Positions 45,001-60,000 of a DNA stretch of 64,000 bases are shown one piece after another; position 1 is the stretch's first letter, and each line of letters starts with the position of its first letter. The DNA is from Unio delphinus (lineage: Eukaryota; Mollusca; Bivalvia; Unionida; Unionidae): assembly GCA_029339505.1 (NCBI GenBank), contig JAQISU010000166.1, positions 4,607,501 to 4,671,500 of the forward strand, given 5' to 3'. The translations under genes were made by a program, and so were the position numbers. A model generated the notes under the pieces. That model was given only the letters and a program-made list of their open reading frames with translations. It ran no database searches and had not been told where the DNA came from.

Positions 45001-48000
45001 ATTAGAATTTCTAGTCTATCAACATCAGCAAGGATGTTAATGGGACAAAGTTTATAAAGGCCACTTCCTCGAGTGACCCAATCCCCTGCATTGGACAGAC
45101 CACTTACAGTTGTTTCTTCTTCCTCATTATGAGGTGGTTTGAATGGTGATTTTTCAGGAAATATGTCTATAGGACTTGACCTTCAAAATTTGCAGATTCA
45201 TTCTTGTATTTATCACCAGTGATTCTAGTTACACAGTATTATCAAAAAAAAAAAGAAATCCAATTTTGTTCTGAAACACTGTGTTTAGATCTAGTAATTT
45301 ATCACTATTCGAATATCCAAATGATGCAACTGCTAGGGGTTCCTCTCAAAGTAGTTTAAGATCTTCGTCAGTAAATCGGGCTGGTGGTTTTGGTTTTGGT
45401 CCTGGCATAACAAGATCCTCCACAGTGCTAATTTCAACATCAATCTTATCAATAGTATCTATTACCTGCTGTAACTGTGGCTGAGCAGCAGCTATCTTGG
45501 CTGGAAGTTCTTGAAGAATTTTTTCTTTCTTTTTGACAGCTGACTTAGCGGTTGGCTCTAATGTGGGACAACCTTTAGTGACTGGTTAAAGAATTCTGCT
45601 GAATCTGGAAATTCCACTTGAGCTTCCTGATGCTGTTGTAGTTGTTGCTTAACAAAATCACAGGCAGGGAGATATTTCTTAATTGCCTCTCGTCACTCTT
45701 GAGCTGTATAAGATTCCATAGTTAGTGCAGAATTGCTCACTGTTATTGATATAGCAATGATTTAATTTGTCACCTGATGGCAACATTTTTAAAACTCCCA
45801 ACCTCCACACAAAGAAGTGGGTGGTGGACCAACATGGATATTTTGGATTGGTGAAAAAGTACACACGAAAATTAGACACCCAAGGTCTTGGTGTAAAACA
45901 ACAGTAACATAACTGGCATATTAGAAGTCTTGGTTTTTCTTTCTGAACCCTGTTTATCATTTTCCTAGATATGTTGATTTAAAAAATGGGATGCTCCTAA
46001 AACATTGTAGGATTTGCCCCCCACCCACATCTGCTGTTTTACTTCATAAATTTATGTACTTCTCATAACCAGCATTCCGACATTCTAGCTCAATGTCACC
46101 TTAAAAAATTATCTTGCTTAAACAGCCATACATTTTTCCATTATTTAGATAGGCAATAGTAAAATGTTACAATACATCAAAATGACCCAGCAAAACATAT
46201 GTCACCATTTTAGTCTTACTTACTGCCAAGTGGAGAGTCTGCTCCAGTTAATATAACATGTCCACCTGATTGTCCAATGGATGCTGCGAGTGCTGCCATG
46301 GCATGGTGACTGCTAGTTGTTGGGTTTCCATCCAGATCAGTATGCATTGGAACTATATGTGTGCCCAGAGAGCTGATGTCTATCTGATTAGATGCCACCT
46401 CAGCTAATGTGTGTACAGCTTGGTTAGCCTCCTGCTGTGGTATATCTTGAACCTGAACAATATATGTACATATCTGGGACTAACATCACACCAACACAAT
46501 AATAGTAAAATGGTGTTCTATTAAAAAAAGCTCACAATATGTAAATAAAAAGAACTGCAACAAACATTCTCGGAAGAGAAACCTTTTTGAATGTAAATAA
46601 GGCCCACAACAAGATAAATGCAAATATGCCCACTACAAGATAAATGTAAAATATGGCCCACTACAAGTTAAATATAAATATGACAAATTACAAGATAAAT
46701 GCAACTATGGAACACTACAAGCAAAATGTAAATATGACAAAATACAAGATAAATTTAAATAAGGCCCACTACATGATAAATTTAAATAAGGCCCACTACA
46801 AGATAAATGTAAATATGGCCCACTACAAGATAAATGTAAATATTGCACACTGCAAGATAAATGTAAATATGGCCCACTACAAGATAAATGTAAATAAGAC
46901 CCACTACAAGATAAATGTAAATATGGCCCACTACAAGATAAATGTAAATAAGGCCCACTACAAGATAAAAGTAAATATGGCACACTGCAAGATAAATGTA
47001 AATATGGCCCACAACAAGATAAATGTATAAATGGCCCACTACAAGATAAATGTAAATATGGCCCACTACAAAATAAATGTAAATATGACAAATTACAAGA
47101 TAAATGTAAATATGGCACGCTACAAGCAAACTGTAAATATGACAAACTACAAGATAAATTTAAATATGGCCCACTACAAGATAAAAAACTACAAGATAAA
47201 TTTAAATATGGCCCACTACAAGATAAATGTAAATATGACACACTACAAAATAAATGAAATATGGCACACTGCAAGATAAATGTAAATATGGCACCCTACA
47301 AGATAAAAAATAAGATCTTAAAATTCTGTAAATGCATAAAAATTGTAAAAGTCCTTGAAACCAATTTTTGGAGTAAAGAATGTTTGTATTTTTTCTTTGA
47401 TAATACTTACATGATCATTGCAGTACATCCATTTTGTCACAAGTCCAGTCTCCCCATGCTTGTGTTTAGAATGGTAAAATATATAAAATCCTTTAAACCA
47501 GTTTGTGGAGTAATTTACACTTCTTTGATAATACTTATGCAGTCATTATATATAGCAGAACAGGCACTATGTCACAAATCAAGTCTTCCAAATCTAGTTT
47601 TTAGCAACAAAGCTATTAAAAGTAATTCATAAACAAATATGTAAGTCATGCAAGAGTGATCTCCCATTGGATATAGGGTCTGCCCCCACATACTGTTAAC
47701 CATTCTGTAACTAATGGAGCAGACAGGGAAGCTATGCCCATATTATGATAGGGTAAGTCTGTTCAAATAAACATTTAATTCCAAACCTTGATTTTCTTGT
47801 CACAGAATTAGGCCAAAAAATAACTTGGTTATGCCATAGAAATATTTGACTATTTTTCGTTGTGTATGCATATGTTATCTAGGGTGAAGAAGTGTTTTTC
47901 CAGGTAAGCGATGGAACCAACATGTATCTTGTATGAAATTACTTGCGACGAGGGACATTATAATCATGATACGCATGGGTATTTTACCCTGAATATTATT

Positions 48001-51000
48001 ACTCACTGTCCTATGGATTTAAGCAAGATCAATTTATAACCAACACACTGGTCGCTTTGGATTTTGTCGAGGAATGCACGTTCTACATTGTGTTCTTAAG
48101 CCATAGGAGTGAGTGTTAAATTTATATTTCATTTCATATGTGAAGTTTATCGAGATTGTATTGTCATATCATGTAATGATTCATTTATTACAATGCAGAT
48201 TTGAAACATTGCGAATTGTGAATTACAAGTTGCTAATAAGAGTTTAATGTATTAGCATTTTCCAGAACTCATTATTATTACTAGTTTGGTTTTATTGCAG
48301 CTGACAAGTAGAGCTATCTTGAGCTGTCTATATGTATGTACATATGTCTGCACATGTGGTGGAGCCACGAATGTAGATATAGCTAATTCAAAGGTGCTGT
48401 ATGCTGTCTGTACATGTGTATATGTATGACTGTACATGTGGTGGATCTGTGATGGGTGCAAGCGGCCGATACAAGTGTGGGCCAACCCAACTTGATGAAA
48501 CTGTGAGGTTTATCAGTTTGTGAATCGTGTGACTGTACAAAATTCAAGAAGCATATTGTTGTTTCAATTGGGTACATTTTCATTTACATGAGATTTTTTT
48601 TTTAATCTTAGTTGTATTCCAGAAGATTTGTGAATCTCACTTAGATTGCAGAACATTTGAAACGTATTTGAATACCTCGAGATTGTTTGAATCCTAATCG
48701 TATTCCATACATGAAATTATGTGAATCTCTTAAAGTGCATACTATTATTTGAAACGAGGTTTCTTGAATCTGTATTTCAGATTGATATAATATTTTTGGT
48801 TCGTCTTCAATGTGCGAGTGTTTGTATAGAGTGATTGGACGAATCGTATGTTGACAGCGTGTGAGAATCATTGTATTTATACATCATATATTTTTCTTTA
48901 CTAATTAAGTTCATAAATTTTCATCTTTCACACATTGTGTTTGAGTTATTCATTTAATCCAAAACCCACTCAGTTTTATTCTGCAACATTCATCTTCAAA
49001 TATTACCTGATCACAATATATTAGGAGAACAGGTATAAGGTGCAGAGTTACATCCCCTTATCCCATATCTCTGGACATTATTACATATGTAGCAGCTTCA
49101 AATCTCATAATACAGGCTAAAGTAACAAACAGATCATGCACATACACCTCTGCCAGCCCATATGAGATGGTCAGCAAGATATATGCAATTTATGCAAATT
49201 AGATGAAATTTCAGCAATAAAAGTATCAAATACTGATAACAAGTTTTCACAACTCTTACAGTTCATTTTCTTTTTATAACATGTACTATAAAGCTGATGT
49301 TGTGATTGACACATGGCACTTTTGCACATTTTAAGAAACTGTGATCAAACTTAATTCAGAGCATTCTCCTCCCTTCACTTTCATTATTAGTATTGGTTCC
49401 ACAGTAGGAGCTGACAAAGATCTTTATTTTGAAAGGTGTTTTTTCCTTCAAAATTAGATTACCCTGTCACAATCGCCATTTGAATGTTGAACTGTAAGCA
49501 TGGTCTTTATGACACTGGACAACATTTAAAATTTCCCATATGTAACTGATTCTTTTTAGGATCCCTCTTGTCAGTAGTAATTGATGATGTCCAGACTTGT
49601 CCTCAACTAATTTCTGGGATCTAGTTTTCCTAAGGAATTCTCTCCCTTTTGTTGTTTCAATCTTTCCTCCTATGTCCGAATTGAGAATAGTACTACCCTG
49701 ACTGCTTAATTTTTACTGCATGTATAGGCTCTTTTGTTTCTTTGTTACTGGACACACAAGGAACCTTTTTTTCTCTCATAGTTTTGACTAGTCTATGCCG
49801 GTTAAGACTCTTCCTCCAACCTGCAAGATTTGGTTTCAGCCTTTTGCCTCTAGCCTTGTCTTTCTTGGTTTCTTTCTCAAAATACACTGTAGTGGTTCTA
49901 GCAGTCTCTTTATACCAAGAGACAACCATCTTGTTACACAATGCTTCAATACTTGTTCTGCTCTTTTTCACATCTTTAACACATTCAGTTCAAACTGCTT
50001 AATCACACTTTTATCCAAAGACATTTGGTTGAGAAAACACCTTTTCAGTAAATCTTGTTTTACCAAGTCTGATGGTATTTCCATCATGAATGGCAAGTGC
50101 AAAAAGACATGAGGTTGGCAAAAAAAAATCCTAAACCCCTTTCAAACAATTTGGATCATCCACTCACCTTGCAAAAAGAGATCTTTCCAAAACTTTTATT
50201 TTTGAAAAACAAGTGTTTGGTGCTTCCTATATAATTATCTGAAGCTAGTCAGTGACACAAATCAATGGCAAGAGCACAGGCATAGGTATAGGTATAGAGA
50301 AATTTTATTTCCCCACCCCCTTGATATCACAGGAAGTGAGACTGTATAGCAGATTGTTTCTGTGTACATCCTTGGGATAGTGGCTGATTTTTTGGTTGTG
50401 TAGTGAATGATCCCATATCACCTCATTTCTAGTCATCATATCTTTGAAGGTGAACTGGAGATGATTAATAAGGCTACAATACAGAGGTGAAGGTGCTGTT
50501 CTTGAGTCACCAGTCAATGATTGGTCAGGTCACTGATCTACATGAACACTACTCCTTGGAACTTGCTGAGCTAGATCCTAGTTCTCCCATTCTTCAGTGG
50601 CTAGATCTACCAGCTGCCATCACTGGAATATGGGCTATGAGAGAGTGCTTTTCCTTCCAAAAAGGGTGGCATGACTTCCTCTGAGTCCTAGTGTCTCTAA
50701 AGTCCTTGAACCTAAACTTAACAGATGCAGACTAGTTGAAACTGTCCAAAGGTCTTTCATGTCTCTTCCCATATACTCTTGGGTTCGCACAGTGCTCATC
50801 ACCACTATGATTTTGATCCAGAGTGATAATGATATTAGGAGGAAGAAGGTCCTTTCTTCCTCTCATACCAGTACTTTCTCAAAGGTCTCAGACCTCATCT
50901 GACCAAAGGCAGCAAACAGTCTGTCCATTAACAAATAGTACAGTAGAACCTGTCTTGAAAGACCAATCTTCTGCCAAAAATATAATGGTCTCTCGAGGCC

Positions 51001-54000
51001 GGCAGTCTCTCATAACAAGTCATAACACTATAATCAATAAATATGTGCAATGAGATTCTGGTCTCCCAAAACAGGTGATCTCTCATGACAGGTTTTACTG
51101 TACAAGCAATGGGGGAGGGGAGGCATGGGACTTTATTTATGCCCACATTTGCTCCCATATTAATTTCTTGCCTACATAAGCATCTAACTTCAAATTTCAT
51201 ATAAAGTTATCCATATCTACTGATGGCTAGTGAAATGTTTTGTTATTTTTCATCACAAAACAAAGTTCAGTAAATGTCACCCCTAAACAAAATTCAGTAA
51301 CTCTCTGCCTAGTATAAGAAAAAAGAAAATAGTAAACCAGTCCTTTGTCATATAAAATGTTTTTTATTATATGCCTTTCTTTCTACCTTCCATAATGCTA
51401 ACTTCTCAAGTGTATCTAGTTTCAAAAGACATGTGAATAAATTTGGGCTGCGGCATGTTTAACATATTTATCTGCTTTTTTTGGTTGAATTTTTTTATTT
51501 TAGTTATTTAATTCAGAATAGTTGCTAAAGTTAAAATGTGGAAATATCATTCAGACATGCAAAATTTTATATTCCATCAGTAAATATGAATATTTGAATC
51601 AACAAAGTCAATGATGCCTGTGATATTTTGTCTAAAGTCTGTGTCTACATTCCCGTTTGTTTTTCAATAAATTTTACTCGTTTCTTTCATTGATTTATGA
51701 TTTCTAACCCGATTGCGACCAGGGTATCCATAAAAACACCTTTATTGTCTGCGCGTCTGATGCTTAACAAAAGTTTTCATACTAACACGATACCATATTG
51801 CACACAATTTGGGCAAGTCTGTTTTCCGCAAATAGAATGACGTCATTGCTCCTATTTGGTTACTCCCTGATACTTCTGTCCATATACGGTAAGGTTAAGA
51901 GTTATATCCCTTTGCAACCTATAGAATCTACCTTCTATGTACATACATGCGTATTTATGCCTCCGCCCCTTTGCTGAAAATTGATCTCGAAAATGGCCAT
52001 GGTTGTAATGAAAACTTCTGTAAAAGCATCAGACACACAGACGATAAAGGTGTTAAGGACACCCTGGTTGCAATCGGGTTAGAAATTATAAATGAATTGA
52101 GTAAGATTAATTGACTTTTTATCTTGTTTATGCTTTTCGTTATTGAAATCGGCAGGGGGTACAAACAAACGGGGATGCAGACACAGACTATAGTTAAATT
52201 GTGTGGTCTGTGAAGGGGGGTAATCAATGGCTATAAATCTTACTTACAGCATGTACAACTGTTGCCTGAGTTCCATCTGGAAGTGTGACTACGGAGTTTG
52301 GGCCTGGATCTATCTGTATAATTGAAACTGTGCCATCTGGGTTGTTGATGGTTTGGACCATGGTCCCAGTATAGGTTGTATGATGTGTCCTGGTGTTCAT
52401 TGTGGCATCTTCATTAAATACATGCAAGAGATCTTCTCGACCATGATGTTTATAACAGTTTTTTACTATTGTTCTTAATGCTTCTGTCCATGAGACCTGT
52501 AGCAGAAATTGAAGGAAAATTAAAATCAAAATGTAAAATATTCTCATAACAATTTTTGTCTAAGTGGTCAATGTGAACACAAGAAATTCATTATATTTGC
52601 AGTTTTATACATTCTACAAAGATGGAAAGCCTTTAGTGAATGTATTTGAAACCAGTTATGATGTGATGGTATAAAGACATACTGTTTGGTTTGATTTCCT
52701 TGTGTTTGACTACAGTGGGGTAGTGAGTGGGGGGCAGGTTGGGCATTTGCCCTGGGCACCGGTGGCACCAAATCGGCCCAAAGTATCAACATAACTGCGC
52801 AACAGGGGCACAAATTTAGGTGTTTTGCCCTGGGTGCCAAATATCCTCGCTACGCCACTGTTTGAGTATTGCTTTGACATAACCAAACAAGAAGAAATAC
52901 TAACAGATCCATTATAAACTAAGTTTGTTTATCCAACACTTTTAATGATTTACTTGATTTAACATACTTAAATGGAACAGTTTATTAAGATCAGAACATA
53001 TCCTAAATGTCAATGCTTGCAAAATCAATTTTACAGCTCCATAGGGACATCATCCGTTCATTATTATGCCATTTTGTTTTCAACTATGTGTATAATACTG
53101 CTACAAACTCGGTACTTACAAACTATGTAAGAGACTGGACAAAAAAAAAAAAACATAGCTGTGACTATTATTTTTAGAAACTTTGCAAAAATCTGGACAT
53201 AAAATAACAAGGTTGTAACTACGGTCTCTGACACTGGTGTTACCTATATATGATTTGATTTGATATACATATTTGTTTTAATTTAATATTGTTTGTCCAC
53301 TTTAAATTCTTTTTTCTTCATTACATGATATTGTAGTTATAAATTTATTCACTTGAGATGTTTTTCAGAAAATTGGCTGACTTATTTATTCTTTGGTAAA
53401 CAAGTAATGTTGACCTAGATCCTAACCTTGATTCAAGGTGAGTGGAAACTGTAAACAAGTTTCATTTTTTTTAAAAATGAATTGGTTAATGTCAGGTCAA
53501 GTTGTATCTAGTAAAAAAGTAATTAATTTTTTTAATAAATTTTAAAATGATTGATTTTTGTCAGGGTCATAATAGGAGTATGTGATATAAACGATCACAT
53601 TACTGTTTTCACCAGCCCACCACCCTTCACAATTTTGGGATTTATTTCGTAACTGCATATTTGATCACAATATAATCTTTGTTTCTGTGAATTACAGTTA
53701 GTTCTGAGCTTTTACAAATGATGCTAACCCATTTTATCCTAAATATAACTATGATCGTAATGCTTCGTTCCATCCTAAATACATATGCAGTCATAAGTAT
53801 CCCATTTTACCCTGAATATGACTGCAGTCATACTTTACTATGTGTATATGTGCAGTGTCTCTAGGAACTCGTGTTCTACATAGCAAATATTTGTGTACTT
53901 CCCATCCAACACAGGAAATGGTTAAAGCATGCATGTGAAGTGAAAAATGTTTAAAAAATATGGTTGGAAAAGAAATTATTGGATTGAAAATCAATCAATA

Positions 54001-57000
54001 AAATGATGGACAACATCTAAGATGTAAACATGGATGTTGACAGCAGGGTAGCAAATTGATGTTGATGATTTGGATGATTCTGATGATAATATTGACCTAA
54101 ATGATGGGTTAGAATTTAATCAAGTTGATGAAGGAGATGATGCATGGCTTCATGCACTTTCAACAGTGATTCAGAGAATGAAGCTGAATTTGAAGACTTT
54201 CAAGATGAATGTGTCCGTGATCCTTTTTCACCTCAGTTGCACCCATGATTTAAATTGAGAGAATATTGTTAATACTGATATAGTGATGATGTGGAATTAA
54301 AATTTGGATAAATTTTATTTACTGATTATTTAACTTTATGCTGAAATACATGTTCTAGAGTTTGAAGTAAACAAATTGTTCCAGGTCTTTTGTTGTCCAT
54401 GTTTAGTAAAATTATGATAACTTTTGAATTAACAGTGCTAGAAACTTCAAATTTTGATGAAATCACCAGAAATAAAATTATCTTAATTTGATTCAATTGC
54501 TATAAGGAACATATTCATGAACAAAAGATTCACTGAACATCATTGTAGGTTTTTTTATTTATTTTTGTAACACGGTTATGACTACTGTTTCTATGAATGC
54601 TGAAATCTGGACATAAATGGTTGTGACTTTTGTCTATATGAATGTGGGTGAGAGTGACTGGACATGAAGTAACATCGTTGTGACTTTTATGACTATGAAT
54701 TTTGGGAAATTTGGACATAAAATAATATTTGAGACTTTTGCTTCTTATGAAGTAATGGAAAACAAAATGCTCATACAACATTACTCACCATCCTGTGAAA
54801 GAGAATTATAAAAGCAATGAAAAGCATGACATTAAAGAATTTCCAGGATTCCATAGTCACAAAGTGTGTTAATTTCTTATGACTTTTTAATAATTTTTAA
54901 TCCTGGATTATTAAATTCTACTTTAATGTTCTTGAGAAACTCCAATGTACTTCATTTGGTACCCAAAGTAATTTTCCATATATTTTAGTTAACAAGATAC
55001 CTGTAAGAAGTACCAGTAAGTGAAGTTATATAAGAATAATATATATAAATCAATATTTTCTTTTTCCTTCTTCAAACCCCAATTTAAACAACTGGCATGA
55101 TTCAGGTATTCATCAGATACAGTCAAACCTGTACTAAGGGTCACCAGAGTTCATTGCTTACAAGGTAACAACAGTCATTATAATTTCCTCTTGTCAAATA
55201 TCCAATATAAATGCCATGTAATCAGTGGTCAATGTCTTCTGTGATCAGTGACTGCTCCGAGTAAGCAAATTAAACTTCATGTATTTGATGAGCAAGGCAT
55301 GGTATATCTAACAGTATGTTAGATGAATCAATATTTAATTATTTCATATTTCAATTGTACTTTGTAATCCAGTGAAATTCAAAGGCAGATCGGCCAAACT
55401 CAAACAAAACCTTTTCAGTAAGATAGTTGATTTATTTCTCTAAGTTGAACCAGTCAGGACCTCTGACATTAAAGTCAAAATCCAAGCACTGACTTTGAGG
55501 GGTGTGCAGTTTTGCATAGCCTGCTAGTACTGTGGTATATTGCAAATTAACCCCAGTCTAACATGAACAAAATGCAATCTAATGAAACTGTTGACCAAGT
55601 GTAGAATTTTAACTGCAACATCAATAAATGTCAACCGATTGTAACACGTTATATATATTGTAACAGCTAGTAAAATTATCTATAATTATAACTGGTATGT
55701 TTTCTTTTTATATTTGATACTACATTAATAAAAATATTACTCTACATTAATACAAAGATTACTCTATAATCATCAAAAGTTTCAGATTTCATGCATCATC
55801 GGAAATAAACATTGATCATACCAGTCATGTGACACCACTCTTCTTTGTTACAAAATTTGGGTTATTAAAACTTCATGAATACTCATGAAATTTTTAATCC
55901 AGTCAGAGAAGATGTAAAACAATTCAGTCAGTGGTTGTTCACATTCCTATTATATTCCTAATCCTACAGCAGTAAACCATCAAACTTTAAGCAGATTTGA
56001 CCAAAGGTTTGGCAATTTCAATAAATGCATCATATATCATCAAAATCAGAATATTCCAAGCTTTATTTTGCTACCAAATTAATTTATTGGAAACATTTAT
56101 AAACCATCTGCTTTGAGCATTTAATTCGCAAAATATCTGAATTTCCCCGTGTCGACACTGTCCACCATATTTGAATTTTCTAGTTGATAACATCAACTTT
56201 TCCAAAACTGATGTTCCAAAACTAGATTTATTATCAATTATGTATAAATTGGTGTGGCAGAGGAACATGCCAAGATGACGTTTTTAAATATACTTTTATC
56301 GTATTAACTCTTGTTGTTAGGTTTAGACAGAATACAGTCGCAAAATGAACATGCAAAGCATATATTTTTTGTCCACTTATAATAGTCCCAAGTTTTTGAT
56401 GCTGTAAATATCTGAACTAACAAACGATTATCGGTTTTAAAATATCTTCAACCTTATATTCGTTATGTTATTACATTTGTTTAAATTTTGTAATGGGACA
56501 TCGTCTGGTGATATAATGATAAAAAAAATCACATTACTATCAGACAAATGCAAAGTTTTGGAATGAGAATTTTTTTTACTTTGACAAGCATAGCAAAATA
56601 ACTATATGCACACTTAAAGTGGGTTCTTAAATTTCCAATGCATTGCTAACATTTGATAGGATCAATAATATTTTCAAAATACAAAGTCTGAAATGGATAA
56701 ATTATTGTGCAGGTATGATATTGAAATATTAGATGGCTGCATTCTGCACGGAGCTGAATATAATATCACAGGATTATAAAGATGAAACTTACTTTAGTCC
56801 AATTCATGAATTTAGGTCTTGCAACATTGTTTCAATGAAAATTATGAATAAACATGGCAATTTTTTTGTTTTTGATGGTTTTACATACATATGAACTACT
56901 AGTGATGATGTGATATATTTTTTTTACTAAGTACTTGTCATAAAAGTTGTGAAATGTTTAAAAGTTTTTCATTTATAAACTGAAAAATACTGAAGTCGGG

Positions 57001-60000
57001 CAAAAATTTAATGAAAGCAATGAATTTTATGGCAATATATCAGTTTACTATCTAATATTTAGAGTGATGCTGTATATATCCCTATTAAAGACTACTGCAT
57101 ATATCTCTATAAAAGACTATGCTGTATGAATCCCAATAAAAGACCTGTATGAATCCCTATGAAAGACTATGCTGTATATATCCGAATAAAAGACTATGCT
57201 GCATATATCTCTATAAAAGGCTATGCTGTATGCATCCCAATAAAAGACCATGCTGAATATATCCCTATAAAAGACTATGCTTATCTATCTGAATAAAAGA
57301 CTATGCTGTATATATACTTATCAAAGATTGCTGTATCTATTCCTTTAAAAGACAATTTTGTATATATTTCTAAAAAAGACATTCTGTATTTATCTACAAA
57401 TGACTACTGCATTTATCTATAGATGACTATGCTGAATATATCCCTATAAAATACTATGCTGTAAATCACTCAGCAAACAGACTTTATCATTATTGTAGTA
57501 AAAGGGGTTGATTTAGGTATATATTTCATTACAAATACTTTGCATAAATGCTGAGATCTGAGTCTAAATGTTGTACAGTGCAAATAAGCTTAATTTCACT
57601 GCTCTCATTAACCTTGCACCAAGGTTTTTCAGTTTTCTTATTGACTCAAATGAAGACAAAGTCCTCAACAATTATGGATTAGGCTCTAAAACAAATCCAA
57701 TGACAGTAAAACCATCCTTTTCAAAGCAAAGCTTCCACGTTTGAAATTTTGAAATATATAAAGTAGCCCCCTTTTAAACATCCCCCTCCCCCCACCCACT
57801 TTTTATGGCCAGGATTCCTCGGCACCAATGAGTTTGTATTGAAAAGTACCCCTCAAGAACAGCAATTCCTCCATGCATTCAGCATACTAATACATAATTG
57901 TAAAATGTTCCCCTCATGAGCAGCCACTTGTTTTTCAAATGTAACCAATAATTAATTCATATCCTGACATAAGGTAAATAATCAGATTATCTCTATTGTC
58001 GATACATTTCTCCCAATGTCAAGTTTCCGTTACTGAAAAAAGCGTTGACTGAAGTACATGTAACACTAGATTAATATTATATTATTGTCTATAAAAGCCA
58101 ATGTTTACAGGAAATGAGCTAAACAATGCTATGACAGAGTTTTGGGCTTCACACATCAATCAAGTTCTTCTCTTTGATGATTATAACTGGACAATAGATT
58201 TTGTGCATTAACATACACAGAGAACCAGGAACAAAACAGGGTACCATACAAAGACCGAAAAATCATGTTACAACACATGTATCACTTCCTGTACAAAGAA
58301 TGCATTTTGTCCACTATACAAAAGTCTGCATAATTAAATAATGTAAATAAAGACATTATTTTAGAAGAAAATTGGTTATTCTACTCAACGACATTAGGTT
58401 AGGTGGGGAGGGGGGGGGGACTTGCCGAACAATTTTATGTAGAAAAGACTCAAATAAAACAATTTTACGTTCAAATGACTTGAATAAACATCATAACCAA
58501 TAAGGAGTTTATTCAGCAGCAGTGGGAAAATGGATCAAATGGAAAATGAATATGTATATATATTTCAAGATTCAAACGATGTTTTTGAATGGTTCTGCAA
58601 TGTGTGTGACAACAATACTCACATATCATGCTTATGCCAAGAATGAGAACTATTAGTGTATATTTAGTTGAAATAAATCCATTATTATAACAAGAATCTT
58701 TAAATAATTAATGTTACTTATAAATAAAGATATTAAATGCACTACAATTCACTAGTGTGATGTCTAACAAAGGACTTCTTAACATAATGGTAAATGTGAT
58801 GTCATCTTGATGATTTCATAATGCAAGGGTTAAATTGATGTCATATAGATGACTTCAGAAAGAGCATACAATAAAACCAAATAAATGAAGGAATTGGGGA
58901 GGGGGGCAAGTAATGTTTTCCGAATTATTTGTTCACCAAACACAGCCTATCAGAAAAATATATCTAAATTATGTTTTCATATGTAATTAAGAGGTGTAAA
59001 TTTCTCACATTCACTTGACCTATACATTTACTGATAAAAAATGAGTAGTCTAAAGTGCTTGTCTTTACCAATCACTGCTATCTCACCTGTATCTACGAGT
59101 TTTAGAGTCTCGGGATCGACCAAAATGGGCAATGAGAATTCTGCTAGTACCTTACTGTGGGTTGATAGATCTTACCAAGGTTTCCCAGGTTCTTCATCCA
59201 CCAGTTCTACATGCTACCAAGTATAGCCTATCTTATGCTGAGAAATGATGTCAAACCATAAACATCAACATAAATATAAGTGAAAGTGAAGTTCCATCAA
59301 TCTGATACATACCCACAAGAAATATGGAGTGACTGATACCAGCCATGTCCACTAGAATTATGGATTGTCTTGACAGTAGAATAAAACATGCCAATTAGAA
59401 CAATAGATTGTCTTGACAGTAGAATAAAACATGCCAATTAGAACAATGGATTGTCTTGACAGAAGAATAAAACCATGCCCATAAGAACTATGGGCTGCTA
59501 AAAATAAGCCATGCCCACTTGAATTATGGATTGTCTTGACAGTAGAATAAAACCATGTCAATTAGAACAATGGATTGTCTTGACAGTAGAATAAAACCAT
59601 GGCCATCATAACTATGGGCTGCTAAAAATAAGCCATGTCCACTTGAATTATGGATTGTCTTGACAGTAGAATAAAACCATGTCAATTAGAACAATGGATT
59701 GTCTTGACAGTAGAATAAAACCACAACAATCAGAACTAGGGACTGATGAATACAAACCATACCCACTTGAATTATGGATTGACTTGACAGTAGAGTAAAA
59801 CCATACCAATCAGAACTATGGGCTGATGAATACAAACCATACCCACCTGAATTATGGATTGACTTGACAGTAGAATAAAACCATACCAATCAGAACTATG
59901 GATTGAACTGACACTAGAATAAACCATGCCCATTAGAATAATGGATTAACTTGTCATCTGAATAAAACCATACCTATTAGAAATGTTTATTGACCTGAAG

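Larger units (their letters stand above)
40830..45720. mobile_element. Decayed Maverick/Polinton-type element
   Basis: A cluster of gene remnants typical of Polintons sits in one NRF1 intron. On + there is a PLA2-like protein (40833-41470) and an integrase (41538-42072). On - there is a small hydrophobic ORF (43085-43225), a major-capsid-like frame (43370-44366), a minor-capsid-like frame (44520-44848) and unassigned frames (44990-45720). All large frames carry stops or frameshifts. No protein-primed DNA polymerase B was recognised, and the size is far below the usual 15-20 kb, so this is a fragment. Terminal inverted repeats were not found. Assignments rest on motif memory of the families known as F54H12.2-like (capsid) and F54H12.3-like (integrase). 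Confidence 0.72.
39067..46223 (-). other. NRF1 intron containing hairpin array and Polinton remnant
   Basis: A 7.2-kb intron between the last two NRF1 coding exons, with GT/AG ends. 39070-39550 and 39800-40820 show no coding, apart from dispersed-repeat phrases at 39925-40010 (accaactagacattatagag). Confidence 0.6.

Noticed and set aside
46585..47325. CRISPR-like array
   Set aside because: Units are contiguous without unique spacers, in a eukaryotic intron: a minisatellite.
46653..47632. Long frames in both directions over the 27-bp array
   Set aside because: They follow directly from a unit length divisible by three and consist only of the repeat translation.
47900..49010. Possible second LTR-like segment
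   Set aside because: Some LTR-like composition, but no TG...CA pair with target duplication could be fixed.
59358..59889. Two 67-codon - frames
   Set aside because: Translations of the ~40-bp minisatellite.
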